A stretch of 64,000 nt of DNA from Aplidium turbinatum (Eukaryota > Chordata > Ascidiacea > Aplousobranchia > Polyclinidae), in NCBI GenBank assembly GCA_918807975.1, contig OU964924.1, positions 1,996,501-2,060,500 on the forward strand. The letters run 5' to 3'. Shown here one piece after another: positions 23,801 to 36,584 of this stretch; the stretch's first letter is position 1, and each line of letters begins with the position of its first letter. The position numbers and the translations under genes are program-made. The notes below the pieces were generated by a model that made no database searches, was not told where the DNA came from, and saw only the letters and a list, made by a program, of their open reading frames with translations.

Positions 23801-24270
23801 ATGTCTTGCCTATCAACCAAGACCTGAGGCGCTTTACCGCACTTTGTAAGATTAATCAAAGCAGAAGCTATCATACAGCTCTTTGGCAACATTTTTAATA
23901 CACAAACATACACTCCAGGCTAATCTAAGTTCACATAAGCGACACAAGTATGACTTTTAATCATTGAAATTACTGTCTGTAGACAACTATGATCCAAGTA
24001 ACACGAAGTTATAAATACACCACCAACGCGCTAATGTTGACATTGCAAAACACAGCTCTGTGAAAATCAAATTGACATTGCATTACACGATTTCCATATA
24101 GCCACATTCGACTGAACCATGCAAACAAGTGCAAGTAAGAACAGTAAAGATTTTTCAATTAAGTTTGTGTGCATTTTCTTTACTGAAATTTTTTGTAAAT
24201 TTATTTATTGTCTTTATCCTCTTTCCATAAGAACTTTGGGTCCAAGAATTCATCCAATTCATTGTACACA
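20839..24270. other. Non-coding stretch, no gene seen
   Basis: AT-rich sequence with only short chance reading frames. No exon with the module or vWA signatures was found on the minus strand. It is either intron or intergenic DNA, depending on where the modular gene starts. Confidence 0.5.
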
Positions 24271-25472
24271 TCTTATACAATCATTCACAGACCAAACCAT
24301 GCAACAGGCATTTAACAAAATATACAGGAATTAATTAAACATTTCAAATTTTATTTTTTTGTTTGTTTTGTTGAATACCATGTCACTGCTTGGTTTTATC
24401 GGCTTAGGATTCAATAAAGATACCTCTCTGCTAAATTTGTATTACACCATCAGTGGCGGATTTAAAGGCTGGAAAAAATGACACGTTTGGTCTTTTAGTC
24501 ATAAAATATAATGATGCTTCACAAAAAATAAAAATAAATAGAACATTCAACTCGTCACCTCTTGATAATACCTACAGAATAAACTGCACCAGCCTGTCAT
24601 ACTAGAGTAAACCACTTCGGGATTTAACCTAGCTCAAAGATTTACAGATAGTTATACATTTAATAGGTATACAGATACAATAGAAATTATTTCACAACAG
24701 TAAAATAACTTTCCAAGAATAATAGAATGAAGCTTTGCGAAAACGTCGGAAAATAAAAGTAAAACATTTTTTTAACCACAGGCTTATAAATCTAAGTGAC
24801 ACCTATTCCAAGCGTAGGTTATTATGGTGAGTTACAATTACAACGCATCAAGGTTTTCAAAAAAATCCTTATATATAAAAAAAATTATATACATATTTTA
24901 TACAATCATACACAGACCAAACCATGCAACAGGCATTTAACAAAATATACAGGAATTAATTAAACATTTCAAATTTTATTTTTTTGTTTGTTTTGTTGAA
25001 TATCATGTCACTGCTTGGTTTTATTGGCTTAGGATTCAATAAAGATACCTCTCTGCTAAATTTGTATTACATCATCAGTGGCGGATTTAAAGGCGGAAAA
25101 GAATGATACGTTTGGTTTGGTCTTTAGTAATAAAATATAATGCTTCACAAAAAATAAAAATAAATAGAACATTTAACTCGGCACCCATTGATAATGCCCA
25201 CAGAATAAACTGCACCACCTTGTCTTGCGAGAGTAAAGCACTTCGGGCTTAAACCTAGCTTAAAGCTTTACTTTTCCATAACAATAAAACAACTTTCCAA
25301 GAATAATAAAATGAAGCTTTGCAAAAACATTGGACAATAAAAGTAAAACAAACTTTTAACCACAGGCTTATAAAACTAAGCGACACTATACCAAGCGTAG
25401 GTAATTATGGTGAGTTACAACGCATTAAGCTTTACAAAAAAATCCTTTTATATGAAAAAAATAATTAAAAAA
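24271..25472. repeat. Tandem duplication, two copies of about 0.6 kb
   Basis: The segment 24271-24890 is repeated at 24896-25472. Both contain 'acagaccaaaccatgcaaca', 'caggcatttaacaaaatata' and 'ggattcaataaagatacctc' in the same order. They differ by scattered substitutions and by an indel: copy 1 has about 40 extra bases around 24650-24690. No coding frame is shared. Confidence 0.9.
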
Positions 25473-28400
25473 AGATTGCAAAAAGTTATTCTCCTACAAC
25501 AGACACACAGCTACATAGAGAACAAAATTTTTTTATAACAATTTTGATTTTCTACATTCCAAGTAACGACTCATTGCTGTGATCCTTTCACTGACTTTGA
25601 ACGATGGTTTTGTTTGCCGGCGTGCTGACCCGAACACTATAAGACTGCCACAGGATTGTATTGGAAACATGGCTTAGCTTAACTCGCGGCTTAATTTTCA
25701 CATAATAATCTCTACAGCAGCAAGCACTCGGATGGCTTCTCCGCCTTTTCGTAAAATCAAAAGAGAAAGGCTTGTTTCAGCGCCACTCGCTTAGGTTGAC
25801 GTAAAATCAGATAAAGTACAAAAAACTAAATAAACTAAGCAAGAAAAGCAAGCTATTGCAAAAGGATACCACAACCTACTTTAAAAGATTGAGTTTGAAG
25901 GTTTTGATTAAAAAAGATTATATTGGAAACCTCATTTTTCGCTGTAAATAAAAAACTGTTTTTTATTATTATAAAATGGATAAACTGCTGTTTTAGCCCC
26001 CTCCCTCGACTACATCAAATCGGAAATGACAGAAAATATTTTTAACGTTATTGCATGGACTCAGTTTAGAAATAACCAAAGTGATATACTAAAGATACAT
26101 GGTCCAAACCTAGATCAAACACGAAGATAATGAACCGATGTATAGCGAGCAAATATAGCTCAAATTTTGAGAAGCAAATTTAATTTTTATGATGAGCTTC
26201 GATGTTATCACAATAGTCTAAGCCCACATTAGCACCATCAATACCATATCGTGCAATGTGGTGCCCTGTCTTCATCTTGTGCGTGCGGTCAGTGTAACAT
26301 CGGTAAGAAACATGCTTGAAATTCCCGCTGCTGAACGTGTGTTAGATCAAAAACAACACAAACCAGTTCAGCAACATTCTAAATGTTCTTCGTCAAACTC
26401 ACCGTGTTAAAAATACTTTCTGTAAAAACGGTACCTCATAATCAATCGCACTTCTGCCACTGTAACATCTTTTTTTTTTTATCTGCAATGAATGACGCTT
26501 TTGTGATTAATAAAGTGGTCTATCACGTTTATCCAATATTCGCTCACCAACTTATCAGTCAAGGATTGAAGTACTCTGCCTTGTCATCAAGCGTCTAGTA
26601 TTGATGGTTTCACTAGGAATCATCTTCACGTCTTTAACCAACCATCATTGATTTACCATCCAACCAGTGGTAGGATTCGGCCGGTTCGCACGGGTTCGCG
26701 CAACCACTTCCTAAAATTAAAACAGTTTGCAGAACCGGCTTATCTCCAATTCCTGAACTGGACCTGGTATAATCACCGTAGGCTTACGCAAGGTTGCTGG
26801 ATATGGTTAATTTTAGCCAAAGGGCTAATCGGCGTGCTGAGTATAGCTAAAGATATTTTACAATGGATAAGTAGGTGAACCGATTGCTAAGTAGATTGAA
26901 TTCTGTCACTGCATCCAACCAATATAAACCAAGCTTGTCGATTGGGATTTGATTAGTTCATGTTGTGGTTTGGTTCTTTGCTAAATGTTTACAAGCCTTT
27001 AATACTGTCATTCCAATGTGGATTTGCTTTAAAATAAAAAAACACAAGTAAAGAAGTAATAAAGTCATACTCAAATGTTCATAGTAGCCTATGACATTCT
27101 CAGCCGCTTCGGTATTGCCAAAGCGAAGATAGAATATTAGGTCTTCAATTAAGGTAATATTTTCATTTTTCTATTCATGATCTAATTTCCTGTGTGCGGT
27201 TAGCAGTTGACCTCTCGTTTTGGGGCTGTTTTTACTAGAAGGTTTGTGGTTTGTACAAATGATAACCAATAAAATGGTAACACAAGTTGTCATTATTCTG
27301 ATTGCCGGGCAGAGATTTATCATATGTTTGAAGATTTTAATTTTCTACTGCTGTAGATTAGATTTGGCAAAAACGAAAAGACTATCTACCTAACAAAAAC
27401 CATATTTTTCGTATTGATTCAAGAAATACAAAACGTCTACAGACGCGTCACTGAACTTGGTGAAAAGAACAGTTTGCTAATTGGGTAATTGGGTAACATC
27501 TTTTGATACCTCCATTGGCTAGATTAATGGAATGTAAAAAATTTAGTTCATAAACATCACAGCTGTTTAGTTTAGTTTTTATTTCTGACCATCACAACAA
27601 CAACAAAAAACACATATGACAAACATAGCAGAGGTCTACAAAAGGTAGAAGCGACAAAACGCGGACGTTATAACGTGCATGACACCAAAGCAGAACAATC
27701 AGTTTGCACGTTCGCAGATCAAGCTGATCGAACTATTGAAGAAAAAAGATAAATATTTGTCTCCTAATTGTACATTAATTTTCACAAGCTTAATTGTGAC
27801 TATTTCGTATGTCATAATGGTGATAATGACAGTGACAGGGAGATTTAGAGGTTACTTTTGGATCGGACCCCGGGATGATTATAAGGACCGAAATCTTTCC
27901 AAGGAGCCGGAAACGCGAGAAGCCACCGGGTATTCTTTAGATATAATGCGCTTTTCTTAGAAGTGTCTTCATTGGGTCCCGAGGATCTCATGGGCACTGG
28001 GCCCAAAATATTTTCTCAAAGACCCCGGGTATAATCCACTGCCCTGTACCACCAACTCACTTGTTGTAAAACAATTAGAAAAATGTGGTCACATGTAAGT
28101 TACAACAAGTTTAGTTGCACACATAAGTTAATGTTGGCAGGAGAAAATTGGACTATTTTGAAATGTTTATCATTGCAGTTTTTGTGTTTGAGTGTCATTG
28201 GATTCCGCAGTAATTAAAAATGTTGATACAAGTTTATGTAACAATTGCCGTAAAAAGTCCAAAACAAAATCTGATAAATCACGCAAAAAAGATACCATTG
28301 GTACCGTTGCTATTTTTAAAATGTAAATTTTATTTTTGACTCTTTGTTGACAGCGATTCTACTACAACTTTCAAACTAATCTGATAATGATGCTTTAAAG

Positions 28401-28689
28401 CTAATGCGAACTCCGGCGTGATGTGGTCTTATGCAATTGTGTTTTTTTATTATAAGGAACATACTTAGCTCTTTTTCACTTCCAGTGACCAACGTTACAA
28501 GAGGAAGCAGCCGTTTGATGGCAAGATCAATCATGTAAAAATAACAAAAGAAGTTCAAAGTGTGGTGTTGCATTGATGCGATATTGGACATAAAGAGAAT
28601 GAAGTAGAAAGCCATTGTAGTTGAAAAAGACATAACATCAAATTTGATAAGTTTCCTCTCAGACTGAAAATAATTTTATGAAGATTAAG
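25473..28689. other. Non-coding stretch with degraded repeats
   Basis: No supportable gene. A small patch at 26670-26720 is rich in 'ccggttcgc' and 27850-28060 is rich in GGGCCC/GGACCC blocks; both look like old interspersed repeats in otherwise AT-rich DNA. Confidence 0.45.
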
Positions 28690-28760
28690 GCCTGGCAGCT
28701 TTATGCATTGGTAGAGGCTTTAAATCCTTGATGCATACCCTGCCATTGGTAGATTGGGTT
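28690..28760. repeat. Dispersed repeat copy 1
   Basis: Begins 'cctggcagctttatgcat' and contains 'tagaggctttaaatc', matched in order at 57725-57800. Class unknown; the layout is faintly tRNA-like. Confidence 0.55.
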
Positions 28761-30128
28761 GTTCAATTGTTGCTTAGTGTTGTCATTCACCAGGTTCCAT
28801 TGGATATAAAACACCCTTTGAAGTGCCTTGGTCAAGCGCACCCTCAAAGATTTGAACCATTATTGTCTAACCTTGTCGTTTTTGTATGCAAATTTTCTGA
28901 TCTGACGCAAGTCAGATCAGACAGCTTGGTCGTTTATAGTTTTTGCTTGCAGTTACGGTTGTTTAAGTCTAAGGTTCAACTGCACTCACCGAGCATTGAA
29001 CCAATGGCGGTATCTTACCATCCATTGCTTTGTTGGAAGAGCATATAGCGATGCTTTGAGCTTGTGTTATATTAATGCAAAATGTTCAAGGACTTGCACA
29101 CAGGCACCTACAGATCGCCTGATTTACAATGCAGCGAAGATTATGGACTCACATCCATCGCGCAAACTTATGATATCAAAACACTTCTCAGTATTGCCGC
29201 AACATCAGGTCTCTGCTTAAATGATTGATACAGTGATGATTAAAAATAGTTTGTTTTTTTTTTACTCAACAACTACTAAGATTTTGTTTGAGTTTATTTG
29301 ATTTTGTATCTGATCTATGATGTTATCACATTATTTGTCAAATTGTTCTCACCCGTTTACAGAACTGTTAGACTCTTTAAATTTTTAGTACTACCCGACA
29401 TGAAGTTCACCGATGCTTACCAACAGCAAAGAACGCTACAATGTGATGTTCCACAGCTGGTTTAGTATTTCAGTAAAGTTGCTTTTGGCAGCTACAAACA
29501 AACAATTAAAGACCTGATTTTACTCACACTTGATTGAAGCATTTACGTGGCTTCATCATCAAAAAATCAGCACATTGTTTTCCAAAAACCGCTACACATG
29601 ACCAGACGGTGTTTGCAACCAGCTCAACTTGAGCCTCAAGCATAGAAAGGAGTCGAAAGTTTGCTGTTTGTTGCTCAGTTTCACAAGTTTGGAAAACATT
29701 TTTATTGCCAATTCAGTGAAGATTAGATGATTGGTCTTTCCACCAAACCAGGTTTACAAGACCTTTGTGAGCAGTCGCTGAGAGTTGTAGTATAATTCTT
29801 AAAACTATCTAAACAAATTGTGATAATATAAAATTATTACTACGCTTGGTAACACTAGCACAAGAACAAATTGTACTTGTGCTTTAAAACTGAGATTGAG
29901 GAGTTGATTGGTGGTACTAAACATGCAAATTGCGAGTAGTAGGTTGCACAAAGCTCAAAGTATGTGCTTCGAGCTGTGCGCAACCTTCTATACTCTCAAA
30001 ACTGAGGCTGCCAAGTTGTTACGTTTTTTTACTGACATTTAAACATCAATTGCTCAACCAGGTGAAGATTTAGAAAGGAAAGACTGTGGTGATGCGAAGG
30101 GACATAATGCCATCTGAACTTGTCGATT

Positions 30129-30280
30129 CCCAGACAGCAAAATCAATTATTTTTACATTGATTCAACGTCTCTAGACGTTGTAAAAATGACAAGATTTTG
30201 TTACCTAGGTTATAGCTGACTGTAAAATTCCCAAACAGAACAATCTGTCATTTTTACATTAATTCAACGTATGGAGACAT
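30129..30280. repeat. Hairpin family member(s) with CAGACAGCAAA flank
   Basis: Contains 'ccagacagcaaaatcaat' then TTTTTACATTGATTCAACGT with an 'acgttgtaaaaatgac' partner, and a second half-copy (TTTTTACATTAATTCAACGT) at about 30253. Same family as 34156-34234 and 46113-46182. Confidence 0.6.
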
Positions 30281-31027
30281 GCTTTTTATTCTGTACATGC
30301 ATCACTAACTGTCCTTTGAGGCAAAGATTTTCAACCGGAAGTACATTTACCCCGGAGGGAAATTTCACTAATTTTTGTCAATGATGTAAATTGATGAGAG
30401 CAAACAGCATGATGAATGTAAAAACCTTGATTTAAAAATACCAGTGAGTGATTTTATTTTTTTAAAGTTTGTAAGAGGTAAACAAAAGAAAACAATTGAT
30501 ACTCCCTATTTTGGGGTCAAGGATGCGCGCAATGTTCACGGAGCAGGAATCTTGGTGTGATATACAGAGAGGGTGCTGAATAGCGTTCAATGATAAGTCG
30601 TATGAACTTTGCTTACATTGAATGTTAATATCTAACTTAATTTTAATTTTGGAAGTGGCTATATTTACGCTCTTTTCGTCATGGTGTGTGATCAAGGCCG
30701 TGTTGCCAGATAAAAAAATTATTTCAATGTTGATTAATTTTTCAAACCTGGAAAAATTCCCTGGCTAGGTTTGCTCTTTGGTTAGCACTTTATAATTTCC
30801 CAAATATTTGTTTTTGTCTTCAACCATTTTAAAGTTTTCCCAAATTAAGGTGAATTTCCTTTTCTGATAAAACACAAGGCAAAAGTAGCCATTAATGTAG
30901 CCACGTCCTTTAGTTTTTATCTCGTAAAAATGTCAAATATCGATGTTTTTTTTGCAGGATTTTTGCCGCCAAGAGGCCGTTTAGTTTAATTACTTTGGAA
31001 ACAAACACTGCATAAGAAAAATTGCAT

Positions 31028-32203
31028 ATGGCAAGCAACCAACCTCCAGAAAACGACAATTCAAATACAAGAAAGCGCACTGGCAATCTTGCCCAAGAGC
31101 GTGAAGATTCGAAACGAGCAAAAACTGATGCTGAAAAGAACTTAGCCAAGCTTCAGAGATTTAGAAATCCAGACTTAACGAGTTTTGAAGCACGCAATAT
31201 TAGTAATAAATACAAACCATACACTTGCATACTTTGTAAAAAAGAATGTCTTAACAGTGCCATGTTCCAAATGCATGTATTGTCGCAACATGAAGCACAA
31301 TACATGAATGATGAAGAAGCAAGAAAAATCCAACAGGTTCCAAAACAAAAAGAACAAAACACACAAACGGAAGATATTGCCAATCGCTCAAACTTCAAAG
31401 GTATCCCTGCAACTTTCATGGCAGCACTCGCGGAAAACAACAGACCAGATCAACGCTTCTCAAGCATTCGCCCACAAAGCTCCCAACAATCAAGCAATGC
31501 CCAATTGTATCCAAACAGAGGAGGAAAATGTAACGTTTGTCAACGTTACTATTCCTGTTTAAAACGACTAAGTGATCACATGATGACTCATACAACAAGT
31601 TTTGAATGCGTGAAGGAAAATTGTCGTTTGTGTATCAGCTCACCTCGACCAAATTTATCGAGAGGAGCAATGCCTGTGAATGGGTGTGAGATTTCCCACA
31701 ACGGACTCCAGCCTGGTAAAAACGATTATTTCACCAAAGGTGGCTTAGTGCCAACAAACTCAGCAAAGGAAGTACAACAGCATAGATCACAGGAAGAGGT
31801 AAAATTATGGTTGAGGTACTTACGTTTTTACATTTCCAACACGGCATGCTTGATGAACAGTAGGGCTACAAATGGAAATTCAAAATTTTATTCGAAACCA
31901 CTAACATGTGTTTATTGTATTGAAAAAAAATGTCCTTATTTTGTGTGTGATTTTTGCGGTAAGCATTTTGGCCATTCTTTCCAACTTATGGGGTGCTATA
32001 AAGGACATGCTGATATGATGCCATACTTTTGCAAAGAATGTGACTTCACGTGCTCTTATTCTCTCCGTGCTTCTCACCAGGTGACTCACAAATGCACGTA
32101 CACTTGTGACGTTTGCCAAAGTAACTTTAAGTCTATGCCCGATTTGTTTGACCACATGAGGCGCTGTTTGCCGCCTAATAAAGTAGGACCAACATATCAA
32201 TGA
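31028..32203 (+). CDS. C2H2 zinc-finger protein, single open reading frame
   Basis: A 391-residue uninterrupted frame starting at ATG 31028. An in-frame stop at 31013 lies just upstream and the next upstream codons (TTG CAT) contain no other ATG. Five zinc-finger-like units are visible: C67-C70-H83-H88, C168-C171-H184-H188, C307-C310-C323-H327 (Cys in place of the first His), C335-C338-H350-H354, and C360-C363-H376-C380 (C2HC). The N-terminus is basic and polar with KR-rich patches (residues 15-31), possibly a nuclear localisation signal. Known C2H2 proteins bind DNA or RNA in the nucleus; the target here is unknown. Fingers are widely spaced, unlike tandem KRAB-type arrays. Lack of introns suggests a retrogene or a mainly one-exon gene. 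A splice acceptor-like TTTGCAG lies at about 30951-30957, so a 5' untranslated exon is possible. Confidence 0.85.
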   Translation: MASNQPPENDNSNTRKRTGNLAQEREDSKRAKTDAEKNLAKLQRFRNPDLTSFEARNISNKYKPYTCILCKKECLNSAMFQMHVLSQHEAQYMNDEEARKIQQVPKQKEQNTQTEDIANRSNFKGIPATFMAALAENNRPDQRFSSIRPQSSQQSSNAQLYPNRGGKCNVCQRYYSCLKRLSDHMMTHTTSFECVKENCRLCISSPRPNLSRGAMPVNGCEISHNGLQPGKNDYFTKGGLVPTNSAKEVQQHRSQEEVKLWLRYLRFYISNTACLMNSRATNGNSKFYSKPLTCVYCIEKKCPYFVCDFCGKHFGHSFQLMGCYKGHADMMPYFCKECDFTCSYSLRASHQVTHKCTYTCDVCQSNFKSMPDLFDHMRRCLPPNKVGPTYQ

Positions 32204-32471
32204 TATTCGGGGGATTTACCACATTTATGTACATTTCGTTTTTGCTTGAAATTTTTCGTCCTTGCATGATTGCTTTTTAGCGATGAGAATCTTTTATTCA
32301 ATTTTATCTCCGTCAAACAAAACGACCACATGGAACCGTTGCATTGTTTTCAAACCATTTGAGCCAAAAAGAAATGTTTACAACAACTTTGGGTCAAACT
32401 TCAAAACTAATAACCGTTTAAAGATAGAGAGTTACTGATAATTTTATTGTGAGTTAAGTTTTTTCACTTGT

Positions 32472-32477
32472 AATAAA
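32472..32477 (+). promoter_or_regulatory. Polyadenylation signal of the zinc-finger gene
   Basis: AATAAA about 270 bases after the stop codon, followed by the GT-rich stretch 'tgttttatgtg', fits a poly(A) site for the 31028-32203 gene. Confidence 0.55.
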
Positions 32478-33185
32478 CTGTTTTATGTGATCTAGTTTAG
32501 TCGCAGTTTGAATGACGAAATCGCGTATAACCGCAATGGCAAAAACGACCGAATCAAGATCTTGGCAGGTCTATTTAACAAAGTAACAGTTTATTCAAAT
32601 ATAAAGCGAAGCAAATCCGAACTGCTTCTACACGAGTTGGACGTCTTTCTCAACTATTAATTCTTCAGAAAGTTAGACACTTTGTTAACGAATCAAGGAC
32701 GTGTTTTATTCCACGATTGCTTCCTCGCTACAAAATAGCTAGCTGTAATAACAATACATTACTGGCCGAATAATTTATGCTCAATTGCACATGCTTCGTT
32801 TATTAGAAACAATAATTTGAAAATAGTCTGAATAAAATTGGATCCACGCAACAGAATAGGCGATGATACAAATAAAAAACAGTTTTATGCTGCAGGGCTC
32901 TGTTTGGACTTGGCTGGCATTTTGCAGTATATGGTAATATAGTACAAACCTAAGCAATAAGGTTATTAGTTAATTTCACCAGTTATTCTATTATAATTTT
33001 ATTTAAGGGTACTTTTCCCAGATACAGCACTGAAAGCGGCCTTAACAGTGGTGAAAGCTTTATTAATAAATTGTGAAAGTTTCTTGAGCCTGGCTGGTTG
33101 TCTTTACTTGTTTAGCCGACAAAGTTGACAAAAAACAACAGCAAGGAATTCGATGGTTCGACTCTTTAGGTAAGTGCACGTGCTC
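32478..33185. other. Non-coding stretch, nothing recognised
   Basis: AT-rich sequence between the zinc-finger gene and the first piggyBac-like element. No repeat or exon was identified. Confidence 0.5.
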
Positions 33186-34155
33186 TTAACCCTTTGCTTT
33201 TCAACGTTTTTTTGGAAGTTAACTGCTCAAGGGGGGGCCGTTTTTGGATCAAATTCAATCAGCTGTTACGTGTTATCCGCTGATGCTATTTCGACAGAAG
33301 TTGCACTGGTGTGAAAGCAAATCATTTGTCTATAAGTTTGAAAAGTCATTATTTTAAAATTTTATATGTTAAACTTGATATTTCAATTTTTGCAAAGGTA
33401 CCCAAAAACGACAATTTTGATTTAACTTGCCGCTATTTAATTACTGTGCTAATCCGATTTCATGCAAACTTCTGAATAACAAAGAGCTCGATCGAACGCA
33501 CGAAGTGTGTGTGCGGTGTGCCGAATCATTGCATTGATTAGAATTTACGACTTGCGAGCAAATCTCATTGTAAGCTACTCACTGATTCTAAAATAGTTAC
33601 AATCAGAGTAACATTGTTACACCAATTTGAAAAAAAATCAAAACTGCGTTTGTTGTCTTACATTTTTATCCTAAACTAATGCATTCCGAAACTCATGGCT
33701 AGCTTCTAGTTTTATGGAACTAAATTTTTCATAAGTAACAGCTTAGCCTGCTTGAATAGCTATTTACATCTTCGTTTGTGTATTTTAGGTCTACAATTGA
33801 GTTCGTAGTATGAATATTTTTAGTAGAGAGAAGATAATTGAACATGTTGTTGAAATTATCTGAAATTTCTAAGTCCAAATTAGGTGCTTTTGAAATTGTG
33901 GATTTGTGTCAAGTCGCATCACAAATATCATGCAGGCCACATCATAAGTCATTTCGCTTACGGGTGTTTATAAACATGACTCATAAATTACATCCACAAA
34001 AAATACAGCATTTACATCAACAAAGCTAAGTTGGAAGCTCACTTTTTATTGAAGATTGTGTCAATCAATTTGAAAATACATTTTTAGTCCGCCAGCGTCG
34101 TAATAATGCAACAGCGAATTGAGGAACATGCGTAAACAAAGGAAATGTGAAATAA

Positions 34156-34234
34156 CCCACAGTCAGCAAATCTACATAAATTTAACGTTTACAAATGTTG
34201 AATCAATGTAAAAGGACTGGATTGCTGACTGGGT
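34156..34234. repeat. Hairpin family member inside piggyBac-like element 1
   Basis: Outer arms are CCCACAGTCAGCAAATC and GATTGCTGACTGGGT; the inner segment holds 'tacataaatttaacgttt' and 'gttgaatcaatgtaaaa'. Same layout as the 46113-46182 copy. Confidence 0.7.
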
Positions 34235-35466
34235 CCTTATTGTTTGAAGCACTAAAAATACGCGTAAAAGCGACAACATCAGCAAGGCAGTGATTATGTT
34301 TCTGGCCAAAAAAAAATAACTTTTGACTTCAAAGATAAAAATGATTAAGTTATAACAAAGCTTCAAAGTTTGTCGTAAAAAATTTTACAGAGATACAATA
34401 AACATAATCATTTTGTGCCAGATTGTGAGAAGATTTCCTAGATTCTTTCCAATCATTTGCAGGATTGCAAATTATTTTCCATAACTTTATATTGCTAAAA
34501 AATGGCTTCTTTGTTGAAACAACGTGGCTACAATTTTATAAAAAATTCTTAGGCCTACTACATTGAAGTAATGAAATTTTTTTTGTGATTTTGCTGATGA
34601 CGTTTTACAATATCCGAGAAGTAAAAAATAATAATGATGAATTATTTTACAAAACCGTGGTTTGCAAGTGCTTCACAAAAAATTGTTGGGGGAAAATTTA
34701 CTATTAGACGTAAAACGTTTGTAAAAGAAAATTGTCGGTTTACGTATTTATAATGTTTATTGCGCTGTTATCGAATTATAAACTGCCTGTAGGCTATTGT
34801 CTACCTTTGTAGTTGCCGGCCAGCTTAGAGCAGCATGCAAACTAAGCGTTTATGGTATTTGCATCGTGTTATGATTCTCGAAAATTTCCCACAAGGTCTT
34901 TATTTTTATCGTGATATTTTGTGCCTCTTCTGTCCTAAACTTGAAGTTATTGTGCAGCACAATCCACATCGGTTTTTAGACTCAGTCTTCATTGAAAATC
35001 TTTTGTGTGGTGCATCATTTCAAGTAGTGTCTTCCCCTAAACTGTTACACAAATCGCCCAGAACCAGGTTGATTATTATGTATCTTACAGCAGTTGAGAG
35101 CCCATTATTGTATGTGTGGAATTATTACTGTAGATGTCTGACTAAATTCATGCCAAAGTCGAGCAAATTCTGCTTTCGGGATCCTTGCCGTTATTTACGG
35201 TATTTTTTGTTGATAAGTTTAGGCAGCATTTTTCCAAGATAAATGAAGACATCGGTATTGTTCGTCACTTAGATTTAGTTTTCTCAGCATTGTTTATTCA
35301 TTCTTTGATCCACTAGTTTGTCCCACTTTTGGTATAATCGGATCGTTTATAAATGGCGGGTCTTCACAATAGCCGGCCTCTTATACATTGGCGCAACGTA
35401 TTCAGATGTTGAATCAATGATGAAGAAAGCTGATTTGTTGTTTGTCTTATGTGACGCCTAACTTTA

Positions 35467-35569
35467 TGCCTCGTCTACAGTACAAAATATTTTGTAATGT
35501 ACATTGTGTACATTGTACATTTTGTTTGTAGGCCTACATTACAAAATATTTTGTAATGTAGATGAGGCA
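35467..35569. mobile_element. Small TTA-duplicating MITE
   Basis: Arms TGCCTCGTCTACAGTAC and reverse-complementary GTAGATGAGGCA enclose repeated 'acaaaatattttgtaatgta'. TTA flanks both sides (35464-35466, 35570-35572). It has no coding capacity. Nested in piggyBac-like element 1. Confidence 0.8.
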
Positions 35570-36584
35570 TTATCATCTTTATTTTGCGCTCTTTGGAACA
35601 AAATACAGTGCACTGTGAAACAAAAATACAGGACATAACAACAAGTAGGCGACATAAAGCATTGAAGGGACGCTATCGAGTTAGCTGATACGTGTAAATG
35701 GAGCCTATTTCATAATTTTGAGTGTATCTCACAATTACTGTTTGCAAAAACGCTATTTCTCCGGCTTCTCCCAAAAGCATTTGCAGTGATACATTTCCTC
35801 AATTGCAAGTTTTGTCAATGAGAGCATTTCCATAGAACGTTTATTTCGAAACCAGGTTTTCGTGTCTTTATCCAAGAGAAGATTTCTTATTGTAACGTTT
35901 TTTATTCGTCAATGAATATTATCTGCTTGAAACAACTGTTTTGAATAGTTTGTGGCCTCCATAGCCTACTATTTTGATCGTGGATTGTTATTCTTCTTTG
36001 TAGAGCTGATAACGCAAAAAACGTTTGCTATTATTGTTTCTAATTAACAGCTTTACGATCACTGGCTTTTCTTTGTAGCATAAGAAATAACGCGCTTTGT
36101 ATTATTGAGGTCAAACCAAACAAAGGAAAGCAAGAGGATGCTTCTCTCTGCTCGCGCATATCGATGCACGAAGCAATTATGAGCTTATGGCTTGTTATCG
36201 CAATGTAATCCATTTCACGCTTTGCTGGAAGTGAGCTAGAAATAGCAAAAATTCACCAAAATCTTGAATTTACAAGAAAACGGCACAACTTTTAGCATTA
36301 AATTTAATATCATCAGATCCGCCTGGCAATTTTAGGAAAAGTCAAGAAAAACCAAGTGCATGGCGTTAATGTGCTTCAAATAATTAAAGGAAATATGAGG
36401 GGGGGGCCAAATCTGGCCTCCCTTTGAGGAGCAAAGTGTTAAGCCACGCACTTTAAAAATAGCTTTTCATTCAGCGTTAGTTAGTAGACGGAATAACAGA
36501 AAAAAGTTGACCGTCTGTGATGATACCAAAAATAAAAAACAGTGAACTACAGCCCTCAACATATTTAGACAATAATCGGAAACT

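Larger units (their letters stand above)
33190..36438. mobile_element. piggyBac-like element 1 (TTAA-flanked)
   Basis: Bounded by TTAA at 33186-33189 and 36439-36442. The left end reads CCCTTTGCTTTTCAACG; the right end read inward from the minus strand is CACTTTGCTCCTCAAAG, so the tips share C-x-CTTTGCT. CCCTTTG and TTAA duplication are typical of piggyBac. Poly-G-rich sub-terminal blocks sit just inside both ends (33230-33237, 36400-36407). The 3.2 kb interior shows no recognisable DDD transposase; a 135-residue frame at 34835-35242 matches nothing I know. It is probably a non-autonomous or decayed copy and contains two smaller hairpin elements. Confidence 0.65.

Noticed and set aside
31022-31027. 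TTG as the start codon of the zinc-finger frame
   Set aside because: The first real ATG is six bases downstream at 31028; nothing in a eukaryotic context supports TTG initiation here.
30910-32200. Several minus-strand and alternative-frame ORFs across the zinc-finger gene
   Set aside because: They lie opposite or out of frame with a 391-residue frame that has clear C2H2 fingers; their sequences show no family features.
34835-35242. 135-residue frame inside piggyBac-like element 1 as its transposase
   Set aside because: No DDD residues in the expected spacing and no piggyBac blocks were seen; it is likely a chance frame.
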